From Metabacillus sediminilitoris (lineage in GTDB: Bacteria; Bacillota; Bacilli; Bacillales; Bacillaceae): a DNA stretch of 64,000 bases. The notes under the pieces were generated by a model. The model was not told where the DNA came from. It worked only from the letters and a program-made list of their open reading frames with translations, and made no database searches. Made by a program: the position numbers and the translations under genes. This document shows, in pieces, positions 17,882 through 25,768 of this stretch. The stretch lies in contig NZ_CP046266.1 of NCBI RefSeq assembly GCF_009720625.1, positions 4,039,501 to 4,103,500 of the forward strand, given 5' to 3'. Every line of letters starts with the position of its first letter. Position 1 is the first letter of the stretch.

Positions 17882-18131
17882 TATCCTCCTCCCATGTTAA
17901 GGAATAGTGTTCATTATCTACTACAAACTCTTCATCTGCCATTGGCATCTCGTTATAGACAACTTGTTGTGTTTTTTCATAAAGAATTTTGTATGCTTTT
18001 ATTGATTGTTGGGTATTTATTTTTTCTTGAGTTAAAAGGACTACTTGGGGAATGAGCATGGTGGCAATGATGCTCCACATACTAAATGCAGCAATCGTTT
18101 CAGCAAACGAAAATCCTTTACAATTTCTCAA
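17805..18131 (-). CDS. comGE: ComGE-like minor pseudopilin
   Basis: 108 residues using the TTG at 18131, which has GGGAGG 7 bases upstream; longer forms reach back into comGD and are not needed. RNCKGFSFAETIAAFSMWSI shows the pilin leader (KG/FSFAE with Glu at position +5) and hydrophobic helix. ComGE is a minor pseudopilin of the competence pseudopilus. It overlaps comGD by 14 bases and comGF at its end, showing the tight coupling usual in comG. Confidence 0.82.
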   Translation of the reverse strand: MRNCKGFSFAETIAAFSMWSIIATMLIPQVVLLTQEKINTQQSIKAYKILYEKTQQVVYNEMPMADEEFVVDNEHYSLTWEEDNEYSKACLHWTNEFQKSKSVCFLLP

Positions 18132-18588
18132 TGTTAAACCTCCCTTTCCCCAGATAAAAAATAACTTTATACGTGCTATCTTTATATGAAATGAACATGG
18201 TACCACTTTTTTGAATCGAACCATTGCTAATATAAGTAATTTTATTCGTGAGAGTGGCACCCTCTATTTTGATTTTAGGATGATAATTTCTCGTTAATAA
18301 ATCTACCTCTTGTTCGTTTGATTCAATTTTATAAAGATTTTGTTCACTTTTAAAAAGAACAAATACAAGCTCCTCGTTAACTAATGCATATTGTTGCGCA
18401 TATAACATATCCTTCTCAAATTGATTCAAAAATGTTTCAATCACTTTTTTATGATAGATTGGCGCTATATTAGTAATAAGGATAAGACTCATCGTACTTA
18501 CAATGAACAAGACTAGAAGTGATTCTAAAAGGGTAAACCCCTTTTGATTAAGAACCCGTTTCTGTAACAACTTCAGTAACCTCACCAT
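18118..18588 (-). CDS. comGD: ComGD-like pseudopilin
   Basis: 156 residues at most. VLNQKGFTLLESLLVLFIVST is a perfect type IV prepilin site (KG/FTLLE) followed by the membrane helix. It overlaps comGC by 41 bases, so the true start is probably one of the codons nearer the leader (TTG at 18570 or similar); I kept the longest frame. ComGD is one of the pseudopilins processed by ComC. Confidence 0.85.
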   Translation of the reverse strand: MVRLLKLLQKRVLNQKGFTLLESLLVLFIVSTMSLILITNIAPIYHKKVIETFLNQFEKDMLYAQQYALVNEELVFVLFKSEQNLYKIESNEQEVDLLTRNYHPKIKIEGATLTNKITYISNGSIQKSGTMFISYKDSTYKVIFYLGKGRFNIEKL

Positions 18589-18862
18589 TTGCAGAGATGG
18601 CTATGCTATTTCCATTTGGGCATACGGGAGTATCACGTAAATATTTAGCAGTCTTCAATTCTTCTATTGTAGGTACTTCATCGTTATCAATCTCATAAGC
18701 AGTTGTTTGAGCTTGCACCATATTTATTAATCCTTCACAGCCCTTCTCTTGAATGCTTGCATGATGTTTTGTTACGTTAGGAATGGTAATGAGCAGTAAA
18801 ATAGAGATGACCAACAATACGATTAGCATTTCAATCAGTGTAAATCCTTTTTCATTTTTCAT
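18548..18862 (-). CDS. comGC: ComGC major pseudopilin
   Basis: 104 residues, the family length. MKNEKGFTLIEMLIVLLVISI gives a short leader, KG/FTLIE cleavage site and the hydrophobic helix. Two cysteines in the mature part (EKGCEG and TPVCPN) match the intramolecular disulfide of ComGC. It forms the main filament of the competence pseudopilus, pushed by the ComGA ATPase on the ComGB platform. AGGAGG precedes ATG. Confidence 0.92.
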   Translation of the reverse strand: MKNEKGFTLIEMLIVLLVISILLLITIPNVTKHHASIQEKGCEGLINMVQAQTTAYEIDNDEVPTIEELKTAKYLRDTPVCPNGNSIAISANGEVTEVVTETGS

Positions 18863-18871
18863 AATGACCTC

Positions 18872-19906
18872 CTATATATTTTCCATCATTTTGTACATTG
18901 GCATCAGCATTGATAAATAAACAAATAATACGATTATCCCTACACATACATAAATAGTTGGCTGAATGATTGTCATTGCTTTTATGATTTTCGATTCAAG
19001 TTTTTCAATAACCAGCTGACTGTACATATAAAGCTCTCTAGCTAACTGTCCATTTGCTTGTCCGTGCAAAATAACTAGCGAAAGTTCAGTTTCGTAAAAC
19101 CCTCGATCATCTATGATTTGATGCAGGTGTAATCCTGTTTTCAACTTTTCTATTAGGTGTATGGCCTCGATTTGATAAAATGGGATAATATTTTGTGATT
19201 CGAAAACTTTTAAGCTTTCAAACGTGGACAGTCCGCCTCTTAAAAGATTGCTAAGCTGCAGAGCAAAAAAATAACTGTGAAACATGATGAAAATTTTGCT
19301 TATAATCGGGATTTTTACTAAAAGGGCCATTTGCTTTTCAATGGGTTTATGCTTAAACACACTAATATAGTAGAAAATCATGACCGCCCCTATTCCAATA
19401 CATCCAATTCCAAGCCATTTTAAAGCGGCAAATGCAAACAATAAAAAAAGAGAAAAGAAGGATGCTTCAATATTCATTGAATTGTAAAGCTGTTGAAATT
19501 GTGGAGTAATTACTGATTGCACGACGGATAAGATGATCATCACCGTTATGATAAGAAAGATTGGATAGCGAAGAATTTTTGTTAACTTTTCTAAATGGGT
19601 CATTTTTTTATTTAGTATTTCACTGCTTTCTCTTAACGCAAATTCCATATCACCATGCTGCTCAGCAAAGTAAAGATAACTCAATACATCATGATGAAAA
19701 TGAAGGTTTGAAAGTGCATGACGAAATGAATGCCCAGCAGAAAGCATGCCCATACATTGCATCAAATCTTCTTTTTTGGTGCCACTTTCATTTACACGAA
19801 GAAAGTTTAACGCCTCATTTAACGTGTAACCCTTTTCGAGTAAGCTGCTTAAACGTTTTAAAATGGAAGCTTGATCCTTTAAACTCCATTTTTTTCTAGT
19901 CTTCAT
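18872..19906 (-). CDS. comGB: ComGB platform membrane protein
   Basis: 344 residues from the ATG at 19906 (MKTRKKWSLKDQASIL); the longer reading to 19957 runs into comGA and is less likely. It is a GspF/PilC-type protein with membrane helices at about residues 115-140, 160-190 and 315-340, and a repeated FxxxL...GxSxxxAL motif (GYTLNEALNFL, GHSFRHALSNL). It forms the inner-membrane platform for pseudopilus assembly. It overlaps the comGA stop by 11 bases. It is intact, but it is separated from its normal promoter by the inserted element. Confidence 0.9.
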   Translation of the reverse strand: MKTRKKWSLKDQASILKRLSSLLEKGYTLNEALNFLRVNESGTKKEDLMQCMGMLSAGHSFRHALSNLHFHHDVLSYLYFAEQHGDMEFALRESSEILNKKMTHLEKLTKILRYPIFLIITVMIILSVVQSVITPQFQQLYNSMNIEASFFSLFLLFAFAALKWLGIGCIGIGAVMIFYYISVFKHKPIEKQMALLVKIPIISKIFIMFHSYFFALQLSNLLRGGLSTFESLKVFESQNIIPFYQIEAIHLIEKLKTGLHLHQIIDDRGFYETELSLVILHGQANGQLARELYMYSQLVIEKLESKIIKAMTIIQPTIYVCVGIIVLFVYLSMLMPMYKMMENI

Positions 19907-20573
19907 AACTGTACACCCATCTGTTATATGCATCGGGATATAGGTAGCCAAGGGCAATCCCTTTTTTTATGACATCCTTTAAAGTTGGATAGTAATAGTC
20001 AGACACTTCACCCTTCGCTTCCTTTACGACAGCATTGAGATTCTTCCCAAATAGTAATTCATAAATACTCAAACGTCTTTTTTTCCTTAGTTTTTTACAA
20101 TAAGGAGAACAAACTCCATCACAAAACGGACATTTCAGCTGAACTAGGCGCTGAGCTGATACAGCAATTAAGGTTTGTTCGATTTCAGATATACTCACAT
20201 CGAATTCAAGTAATCGATAAATGGCTCCCTTTGCGTCACGAGTATGCATTGTGGAGAGTACCAAGTGGCCTGTTAAACTTGCACGAATTGCGATTTGTGC
20301 TGTTTCGCGATCACGAATTTCACCAACCATAATGATGTCCGGGTCGTGTCTTAAAATCGCCTTTAGTCCTGCAGCATATGTAATACCTGCTTTTTCATTA
20401 ACCTGTACTTGCATGACCTCCTCACTCTTTGTTTCAACTGGGTCTTCAAGTGTAATAATATTTCGATTAAAGTGGCGTTTTGCATAATGAATGAGTGAAT
20501 ATAGTGTTGTCGTTTTCCCCGATCCGGTTAGAAATGTAATTGGGGACAACTTTATTTTAAATAAAAAATCCAA
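19896..20573 (-). pseudogene. comGA: comGA 3' part (from the Walker A Gly-Ser onward), split by mobile element
   Basis: From 20525 downward the frame encodes GSGKTTTLYSL and the rest of a PilT/GspE secretion ATPase: EDPVE (Asp/Glu box), LRHDPDIIMVGEIRD (Walker B), TGHLVLSTMHT (His box) and the C-P-F-C...C zinc-type cysteines. The 16 residues before that (MDFLFKIKLSPITFLT, TTG start) are encoded by the element, not by comGA. Joined to the other half at 27417-27857 it gives a complete 355-residue ComGA. Alone it lacks the N-terminal domain and half of the P-loop, so it should not work as an ATPase. Confidence 0.93.
20523..20525. other. Attachment core, comGA-3' side (att junction)
   Basis: The TCC here (GGA on the comGA strand, the second Gly codon of GPTGSGKTT) is the left crossover point. 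Left of it is comGA, right of it element DNA. The surrounding bases TCCGGTTAG resemble TCCAGTTGG at the other junction (27417-27425). Serine integrases need only a 2-bp central overlap, so a 3-bp shared core is in keeping. Confidence 0.8.
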
Positions 20574-20576
20574 AGG

Positions 20577-20690
20577 TTATTTACCTAAGGATTTAAGATA
20601 AGTTGCAGTATTAAGTATTGCTTCTTTTGAAGGTTTATTTGTAGAAATTACTGTTATTTTTATATCCTTCTTTATTGTTGTATTATCCAT
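20577..20690 (-). CDS. 37-aa small protein at the element's left end
   Basis: Starts MDNTTIKKDIKITVISTNKP, ends LKSLGK. GGGGGA lies about 9 bases before ATG. It stops three bases before the TTG that opens the comGA 3' frame, so translation might run on into the comGA fragment. Small basic proteins with a TNKPS-like motif are often found near serine recombinases in Bacillus phages, as I recall it, but no function is known. It is one candidate for the recombination directionality factor the integrase would need for excision. Confidence 0.5.
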   Translation of the reverse strand: MDNTTIKKDIKITVISTNKPSKEAILNTATYLKSLGK

Positions 20691-20852
20691 TATTTCAGTT
20701 CCCCCAATTGATTAGATGTGCTTTCACACCTGAAACAACAATTGCTGGAACTTCAGACATAAATTTTTTAAACACGTTGAAGCGTACAAGCGAATTAACT
20801 TTTCATTCGTGGGTACTGCATCAACTCATTTCAATACAGATCGTTTTACAGA

Positions 20853-20910
20853 CAAAAAAAAGAAGCACCTACAGGTTCGGGATGAATGAACAAGTAAGTG
20901 CTTTTTGTTT
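20853..20910. terminator. Terminator at the end of the element's leftward operon
   Basis: AAGCACCTAC (20863-20872) and GTAAGTGCTT (20894-20903) form a stem with one mismatch; on the minus strand it is followed by TCTTTTTTTT. It should stop the operon that starts with the Xre gene before it reaches the comGA 3' part. On the plus strand it is followed by TTTGTTTT. Confidence 0.65.
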
Positions 20911-20927
20911 TGCAAATTAATATTCAA

Positions 20928-21590
20928 TTAGATGATTCCTTTTTCACGTGCATCCGAAACAACACGCTGAAGTCGTTCAGGTGTCCTTCCGTAAGATAAA
21001 GCATCATATACAGTTTGATGTTCAACAAGAAGGTTTTCATGACCTTCACCAACAGAAACCATTGATAGTGTATCATGTGAACCTGAAGTATAACTTCTTA
21101 CTTGTAAGCCAAGCTTAATTTTAAGTTGTTCTAGTTTAAAAGCTGGTTCTGCAATCTTTTTATAGCGTTCCCTAGCTTCAACCATTTTGTTAAGGTATGC
21201 ATTCTTTGCATTCAGTAATTCCATTTGAATCCTTCTTATTTCAGCTTGTTGTTCCTTTGAATATTTTCCTTTTTCAGCTTCCAATTCTCCAAGAACTGAA
21301 TGAATATCTTCTGTTTTATAGCGGTCTATTAAAGAAATTTCTTCTTGCAATGCAACAACCTTTGATTTTAAAGCATCTACTTTTACCTTTTCAGCATTAA
21401 AAGCTTCCTCTGAAACCTGATTTAAAAGCTTCATCTTGTGTAAGTCTGTAAGCATCTTCTGTTTATCTTGAAGTTCAAGGTTTATTTCAAGAAGTTCAGC
21501 TTCCTTTTGTTCTAGTGCTTTCATGTAAGAAGCTTCAGTTTCATCAACCTTTGTAAATAGTCCGTTTAACTTGTTTAATAATTTACTCAT
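20928..21590 (-). CDS. Coiled-coil protein of the element
   Basis: 220 residues from the ATG at 21590, which has AGGTG 7 bases upstream; a GTG three codons earlier is an alternative. Residues about 10-150 are almost wholly heptad-like (ASYMKALEQKEAELLEINLE and so on), and the C-terminal part (SHDTLSMVSVGEGHENLLVE) looks globular. I do not recognise the family. Its start overlaps the 84-aa gene by 8 bases. Such coiled-coil proteins occur next to small terminase-like genes in some Bacillus prophages and could be a scaffolding or packaging factor, but this is inference. Confidence 0.7.
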   Translation of the reverse strand: MSKLLNKLNGLFTKVDETEASYMKALEQKEAELLEINLELQDKQKMLTDLHKMKLLNQVSEEAFNAEKVKVDALKSKVVALQEEISLIDRYKTEDIHSVLGELEAEKGKYSKEQQAEIRRIQMELLNAKNAYLNKMVEARERYKKIAEPAFKLEQLKIKLGLQVRSYTSGSHDTLSMVSVGEGHENLLVEHQTVYDALSYGRTPERLQRVVSDAREKGII

Positions 21591-21837
21591 GCTTTTCACC
21601 TTTTCCGTTCAATTTTACAGCTAAATCCGCCACTGCCTTAGAAAGAAGTTGTAATTGTTCATCAGTTGTTAGTGGTTCAGGTGGTAATTTCGCCGCTTCT
21701 TCCATCTCTTTTTGACGTTTTGCTTCTTCTTCAGCTTTACGTATTTCTTCAAAACCAGCTTGTAAGTCTTTCATTGGTTGTTGTCTTTCTTCATACAATT
21801 TTTGGAAATTATATTTAATAGGTTCATTATTAATCAT
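21583..21837 (-). CDS. 84-aa charged protein of the element
   Basis: An 84-residue, helical, highly charged protein (MINNEPIKYNFQKLYEERQQ at the start, EEIRKAEEEAKRQKEMEEAA in the middle). No motif recognised. It sits 23 bases after the TerS-like gene and overlaps the coiled-coil gene, so it is translated as part of the same operon. AAAGGGGATG precedes its ATG. Confidence 0.7.
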   Translation of the reverse strand: MINNEPIKYNFQKLYEERQQPMKDLQAGFEEIRKAEEEAKRQKEMEEAAKLPPEPLTTDEQLQLLSKAVADLAVKLNGKGEKHE

Positions 21838-21860
21838 TGTTCAACATCCCCTTTGTTTGT

Positions 21861-22325
21861 TTAATTTGTTGCAGTTAATCTACCAATTAAAGCATTTTTA
21901 CGTTCTTCAACGGTTTTATTTTCACCAGCTTTTTCATGTGCTGGTTGAATACCAAGTTCTTTCATTCTTTCTTGTTTTTCAGCTTCAACAACATAAGAAA
22001 ATGTGTTCAGATACAGTTCTATTTCCTTCACTGAAGCGTTTTGTTTAGTTGCCATTTGCATAATTTTCTTTTTTACAATTTGGTATGCTTCCCTTTCATC
22101 ATCTGAAACAATAGTTCCACCAAGTGCAGTTAAATAGCTTTCAAACTTTTCATCATTTTTCCACTCGTAAAAGGTTTTGGTACTTTTACCGTACTTACTG
22201 CAAAATTCTTGAACACTAATTCCTGTTTCGTGTCGTTCTTTTACAAAAGCTTTTGCAAGGTTTACTTGTTCTTCAGATAAACCTGAAGGAACTGGTATTT
22301 GTTTTTGTTTGAACTGTTCACCCAT
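21861..22325 (-). CDS. HTH protein resembling a phage small terminase (phBC6A51 type)
   Basis: 154 residues. The first half, LSEEQVNLAKAFVKERHETG then FCSKYGKSTKTFYEWKNDEKF, is a homeodomain-like helix-turn-helix known to me from the phBC6A51-type terminase small subunits of Bacillus phages. The second half is helical (EAYQIVKKKIMQMATKQNAS) and could be the oligomerisation part. There is no large terminase beside it. In phage satellites, a stand-alone TerS redirects helper-phage packaging; here that role is a hypothesis. The start overlaps the end of the upstream gene by one base. Confidence 0.68.
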   Translation of the reverse strand: MGEQFKQKQIPVPSGLSEEQVNLAKAFVKERHETGISVQEFCSKYGKSTKTFYEWKNDEKFESYLTALGGTIVSDDEREAYQIVKKKIMQMATKQNASVKEIELYLNTFSYVVEAEKQERMKELGIQPAHEKAGENKTVEERKNALIGRLTATN

Positions 22326-22774
22326 TACTTTTCACACCCCTTTTTTCTTGTGTAAACTATTGCAGTTGTTATTCCATATTTTGCTGGTGAAACGTTCACC
22401 CATTTATTTATTGACCTTTGTACTTCATCTTTGTAAAGATCGGTTACTAACATCTTTTCAACTAACTGTAAAGCACGTTTTTCATTTGTCTTTTTTCTTT
22501 CCAGTTCATAATGTAGTTCCTGAAGATCAGCTAGTAATCTACTTTTTTCTTTTTCTGCCAAACAAATAAAGGTTTCAAGATGTCCTTTATAAATTGATAC
22601 TGGTACTTGATAAGTAAATGTAAATTCTTTAACTGCTTCTATTACTTCAGAAAGGATAACTGCAATAATTACTTTCTGTTCATTCAGTGTCCCACTTATT
22701 ATGGATTTTTCGATATATTGAAGGTTTTGTTTAATACTGTTCATTGTTCTATTTTTTGTGTTTATTGCTTCCAT
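22325..22774 (-). CDS. 149-aa helical protein of the element
   Basis: Begins MEAINTKNRTMNSIKQNLQY and is helical throughout (ESRLLADLQELHYELERKKT-like pattern near residue 85), with two lysine-rich ends. The ATG at 22774 overlaps the TAA of the Xre gene (TAATG), so I prefer it to the frame start at 22792. No family recognised. It ends with one base shared with the start of the TerS-like gene, so the three genes form a tightly coupled operon. Confidence 0.68.
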   Translation of the reverse strand: MEAINTKNRTMNSIKQNLQYIEKSIISGTLNEQKVIIAVILSEVIEAVKEFTFTYQVPVSIYKGHLETFICLAEKEKSRLLADLQELHYELERKKTNEKRALQLVEKMLVTDLYKDEVQRSINKWVNVSPAKYGITTAIVYTRKKGCEK

Positions 22775-23034
22775 TATCGAACCACCGACCAATCTTTCTT
22801 TACAGTTTTCATTTTGCGACTTTCAAAAACTGAATGAAGCAATGCAATATCTTGACCACTAATACCTTCAGTACCAAAAACAGAAAGAATTTTTTGTTCT
22901 GTATGTGGTTGTAATTCAATTACACCAGCTTCAATTTTTGATATTAACGTTTGATGAACTCCAACACGTTTTGCAAGATCAGCTTGTGAAAGGTTTGTAA
23001 TACTTCTTAAATGGCGAATTAATTCTGTGTTCAT
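22774..23034 (-). CDS. Xre-family HTH regulator of the element
   Basis: 86 residues: LIRHLRSITNLSQADLAKRVGV then HQTLISKIEAGVIELQP is a typical Cro/CI HTH, with a short C-terminal tail. AAGGGGTG lies before ATG. It is the first gene of the leftward operon, so it probably regulates that promoter in the 820-base region upstream, in the manner of a phage repressor. There is no linked peptidase or ImmA-type gene that would tell how it is relieved. Confidence 0.85.
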   Translation of the reverse strand: MNTELIRHLRSITNLSQADLAKRVGVHQTLISKIEAGVIELQPHTEQKILSVFGTEGISGQDIALLHSVFESRKMKTVKKDWSVVR

Positions 23035-23857
23035 GGTTATACACCCCTTATTAGTTAGTTATTAAAATATGAATTAATAGACAAAAGAAAAAGATGCCAA
23101 AATTAATCAGCACCCACACATGAAAGGAAAAATAAGTTTTAAACGAATGAATTACACAATTAATATGAAACATCCATTTTATGAAAGTTTTCAATCTGTT
23201 TATCATTTCAAGATACTATTAAACTTTCCTACATATATAGGGTTCTCGAATAACCGCTAAAGTAAGACAACTAAAGGAAAATCAACGTAGTATAAAATTT
23301 TTTCTGTATTTATTTCAGTGGATTTTGCAGTTTCATCTTCTGTTAATTCTGATATACCATTTCAAGTTCTGTATGTATGCTGAAGGTATCAGGAAAGGAC
23401 CAGCTTCAAAAAATTGTGTTTATTTGTATGAAACGGTAACTTCCAAACTGAACTAGGGTACGTCACCCGTTGGGTGGGTGTCTAATATCACGACTTGCAA
23501 TGTTGAATATTAATTTTCAAAAGTAATAACAACTGAAGATGCTGAAACATAATCAATTAATCTTTTAACTTCATTACTGAAACAAGATCAATCAATTACT
23601 TTGTTATGTTCAGAACAATTATAGTTATATTGGTTATTGTTTACTTGGTTATTGTTAAGTTAAAAGTTTTTATACAGAACAGAATAAAGAATCTTTAACA
23701 GATACCATTAAAGAATATTAAACAAGTGACAACACCTTAATTTAAAGTGTCGTAACTTAAAAAGATTTGACACCGTTTCAATTGCATAGTAATATCAGTA
23801 TATCAAACGGTGTCATAACTTAGTGTCATAAATGAACTTCTGAAATGGGGAATACAT
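23035..23857. other. Non-coding control region of the element
   Basis: 823 bases without a convincing gene. It holds a hairpin with CACCC/GGGTG at about 23467-23479, two near-identical direct repeats TTGGTTATTGTTWA at about 23629-23656, and close to the resolvase start a cluster of TGTCRTAA-type motifs and an 11-bp inverted repeat (see separate entries). The repeats could be an origin of replication or control sites for the divergent Xre operon. A 46-codon plus-strand frame from 23119 lacks a ribosome binding site and is not listed. Confidence 0.5.
23768..23815. repeat. Inverted repeat and TGTC motifs before the resolvase: candidate res/crossover site
   Basis: TGACACCGTTT (23768-23778) and AAACGGTGTCA (23805-23815) are exact complements 26 bases apart. 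The right arm runs into TGTCATAACTTAGTGTCATAA (two direct TGTCATAA copies), and a third copy, TGTCGTAACTTA, lies at about 23749-23760. Short dyads and direct half-sites just upstream of the gene are the usual layout for small serine resolvases, which bind their own promoter. Confidence 0.6.
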
Positions 23858-24409
23858 ATGAAATACGGATATGCACGTGTAAGTACCGTATCACAAGATT
23901 TAGAATCACAATTACAAGCACTTAAAGCTGAAGGTTGTGAAGTGATCTATTCAGAAAAGTTTACTGGAACTAAAAAGGATAGACCACAATTTCAAGAACT
24001 TCTTTCAGTGTTAAAAGCTGGTGATACTTTAACAGTTACTAAACTTGATAGATTTGCAAGATCAGCTTCAGATGCAATAGAAACGGTTAGGGAACTGTTT
24101 AATAAAGATGTAAAGGTCCACATACTGAATATGGGTATCGTTGAAAATACACCTACTGGAAAGCTTATATTCACCATATTAAGTGGGTTTGCGGAATTTG
24201 AAAGGGATATGATTATTGAACGTACACAAGAAGGTAAAGCAATAGCAAAGCAGAAAGCAGACTTTAAAGAAGGTAGACCGAATAAATTTAGTAAGAAGCA
24301 AATAGAACACGCTTTACAGTTGTTAGAAACACATTCATATAAACAAGTGGAAGAAATAACTGGAATCAGTAAATCAACTTTAATACGTGCAAAGAAGAAG
24401 CTAGTTTGA
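23858..24409 (+). CDS. Small serine recombinase (resolvase/invertase family)
   Basis: 183 residues. The catalytic serine is S9 in [34 protein letters not shown] carries the second active-site Arg block near residue 65; [14 protein letters not shown] begins the long E helix; the C-terminal HTH ([21 protein letters not shown]) binds DNA. Length and layout match Tn3-type resolvases and DNA invertases, not the large integrases. GGGG lies 9 bases before ATG. Alone on the plus strand, it probably acts on sites just upstream; it could resolve dimers of an excised circle or control its own promoter. Confidence 0.92.
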   Translation: MKYGYARVSTVSQDLESQLQALKAEGCEVIYSEKFTGTKKDRPQFQELLSVLKAGDTLTVTKLDRFARSASDAIETVRELFNKDVKVHILNMGIVENTPTGKLIFTILSGFAEFERDMIIERTQEGKAIAKQKADFKEGRPNKFSKKQIEHALQLLETHSYKQVEEITGISKSTLIRAKKKLV

Positions 24410-24952
24410 AAAAACTGGTTTCTTTTTTGTTTGAACAATAATATTCAATAATATAATTGAAAAATATTCTCAATGATTTTCTTTTACGTGCATCCGGTTC
24501 ATTTCATGCAGTTCCTACCGTTAATTGTGACAGTTGTGAACGTGTAAATGTTACAGTTTTGTTACAAATGAAAAATCTTGTCTTACTTGGGGTATTTTTA
24601 CCGTACCTATTAGTAGAGAAAACGAGATAACGGTATTACGGTAAACTTATTAAGTTTTCGGTTTTAACTTCTGATAAATAACCGTTAATAATAAGCCTAA
24701 CGGCTTAGTTCTTCACTTCGTTCAGAACATATAAATAAAAATATTGATTCTGAAATAGGGATTTGCTGAACATAGTGAAGCAAATTACGAACGTAGTGAG
24801 TAATAAGAACGGTAATACTGTTTATTCTTCAGAAATAAATAATATTAATAACATTAATGAATAAGTGTATTCATCTTCTATACCAAAAACAAAACCCCTT
24901 GCTACTGTTCCTTTACTGGAATGATTGCATGGGGTTCTTTTTTACGTTTATA
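24410..24952. other. Non-coding stretch of the element with repeated ACGGTA motifs
   Basis: 543 bases without a gene. Short palindromic pieces of TACCGT/ACGGTA occur at about 24610, 24632-24646 and 24810, with AACCGTTAA near 24681 and AACGGCTTAG near 24700, and a GTTCTTCACTTCGTTCAGAAC-like hairpin near 24710-24730. The right end is a strong terminator. It may be an origin or protein-binding region. Confidence 0.45.
24892..24945. terminator. Bidirectional terminator after the 271-aa gene
   Basis: AACCCCTTGC near 24896 pairs with GCATGGGGTT near 24927-24937, followed by CTTTTTT on the plus strand and TTGTTTTTGG on the minus strand. It ends the transcript of the 271-aa gene. Confidence 0.7.
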
Positions 24953-25768
24953 CTAAAAATCCAATTCTTCTAGGCTTTTCTTTTGTAATTTTAAACTGGC
25001 ATCCAGTCCTGATAATAGGTTATAAAAAATCCACGGATAAAATATATCTTTATCATAATTCGGTTTTTGGTCTGGTCTGTTATGTCTTAAATTAAATCCA
25101 TTCAGAACATTAAATAAATCATTCTCATCTTTATTATTTAAACTAAGCTTCTTTGTTTTTTGTAGTTTTTCAAGTACCCCACCAATTTCTAATATTGCAC
25201 TTCTTTTATCTGTTTCATCAGCTTTGTGGTGGAAAAACTTTTTTTTTGCAACTTGTACTGTATCTTCTGACACATCATCATTAATAAATTCTTGTTTTGA
25301 ATCAAGTAATTCTTCTAAACCATTATCAACTAATTCCCTGATATAACCTTCTTCTGTAAGTTCATATCCGTTTTGATAGTTATTCAAAATCCTATTGAAT
25401 TCTTCTCTAAATTCATTCCTTCCAGCTTCTTTATCATATTGGTTACTATTTGAAATTGGTTCCGAAACAAAATCATAGAAAAGTTCAATTAAATCAAAAA
25501 CATCTTCTTCACGATAGAACAAATCAGCATCAATGGGAACTAAATCTCTTTTACCTATTCTCTTAAACACAAAAGTATCAAAGCTATTTGCAATTAAACC
25601 CCTTTGCCAATTTCCCCATTTATCATGGTATCCAATAAGTTCTTCAAATAGTTTTTTCTCACTTAATTCATAATAAGTTTGTACAAACAGTTCACTTAAT
25701 TCGCTTTCATTGTACTTATCACGTTGTCTTAAATTGTGCCTTTCAGAATAATATCTTTTATCACTCAC
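24953..25768 (-). CDS. Unrecognised 271-aa protein; possible abortive-infection (HEPN-like) cargo
   Basis: A 271-residue soluble, acidic protein. The N-terminal 110 residues (YYELSEKKLFEELIGYHDKW, then FLFYREEDVFDLIELFYDFV-like text) are followed by a linker and a helical C-terminal part containing RSAILEIGGVLEKL and, 35 residues on, NLRHNRPD. The layout (short helix pair, then R/H-rich motif) recalls AbiJ-type and other HEPN-domain defence proteins, but the usual RXXXXH is not clear, so the match is weak. It lies alone between a terminator and the integrase gene, the place where satellite cargo is often found. No function can be claimed. Confidence 0.65.
   Translation of the reverse strand: MSDKRYYSERHNLRQRDKYNESELSELFVQTYYELSEKKLFEELIGYHDKWGNWQRGLIANSFDTFVFKRIGKRDLVPIDADLFYREEDVFDLIELFYDFVSEPISNSNQYDKEAGRNEFREEFNRILNNYQNGYELTEEGYIRELVDNGLEELLDSKQEFINDDVSEDTVQVAKKKFFHHKADETDKRSAILEIGGVLEKLQKTKKLSLNNKDENDLFNVLNGFNLRHNRPDQKPNYDKDIFYPWIFYNLLSGLDASLKLQKKSLEELDF

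Noticed and set aside
19907..19957. Longer start for comGB (MPLATYIPMHITDG)
   Set aside because: It overlaps the conserved comGA C-terminus; MKTRKKWSLK at 19906 gives the usual comGB length.
23119..23259. 46-codon plus-strand frame in the element's non-coding part
   Set aside because: No ribosome binding site, no similarity and skewed composition; more likely chance in AT-rich DNA.
23992..24438. 148-codon frame antisense to the resolvase
   Set aside because: Shadow of the catalytic domain; the plus-strand protein has all resolvase motifs.
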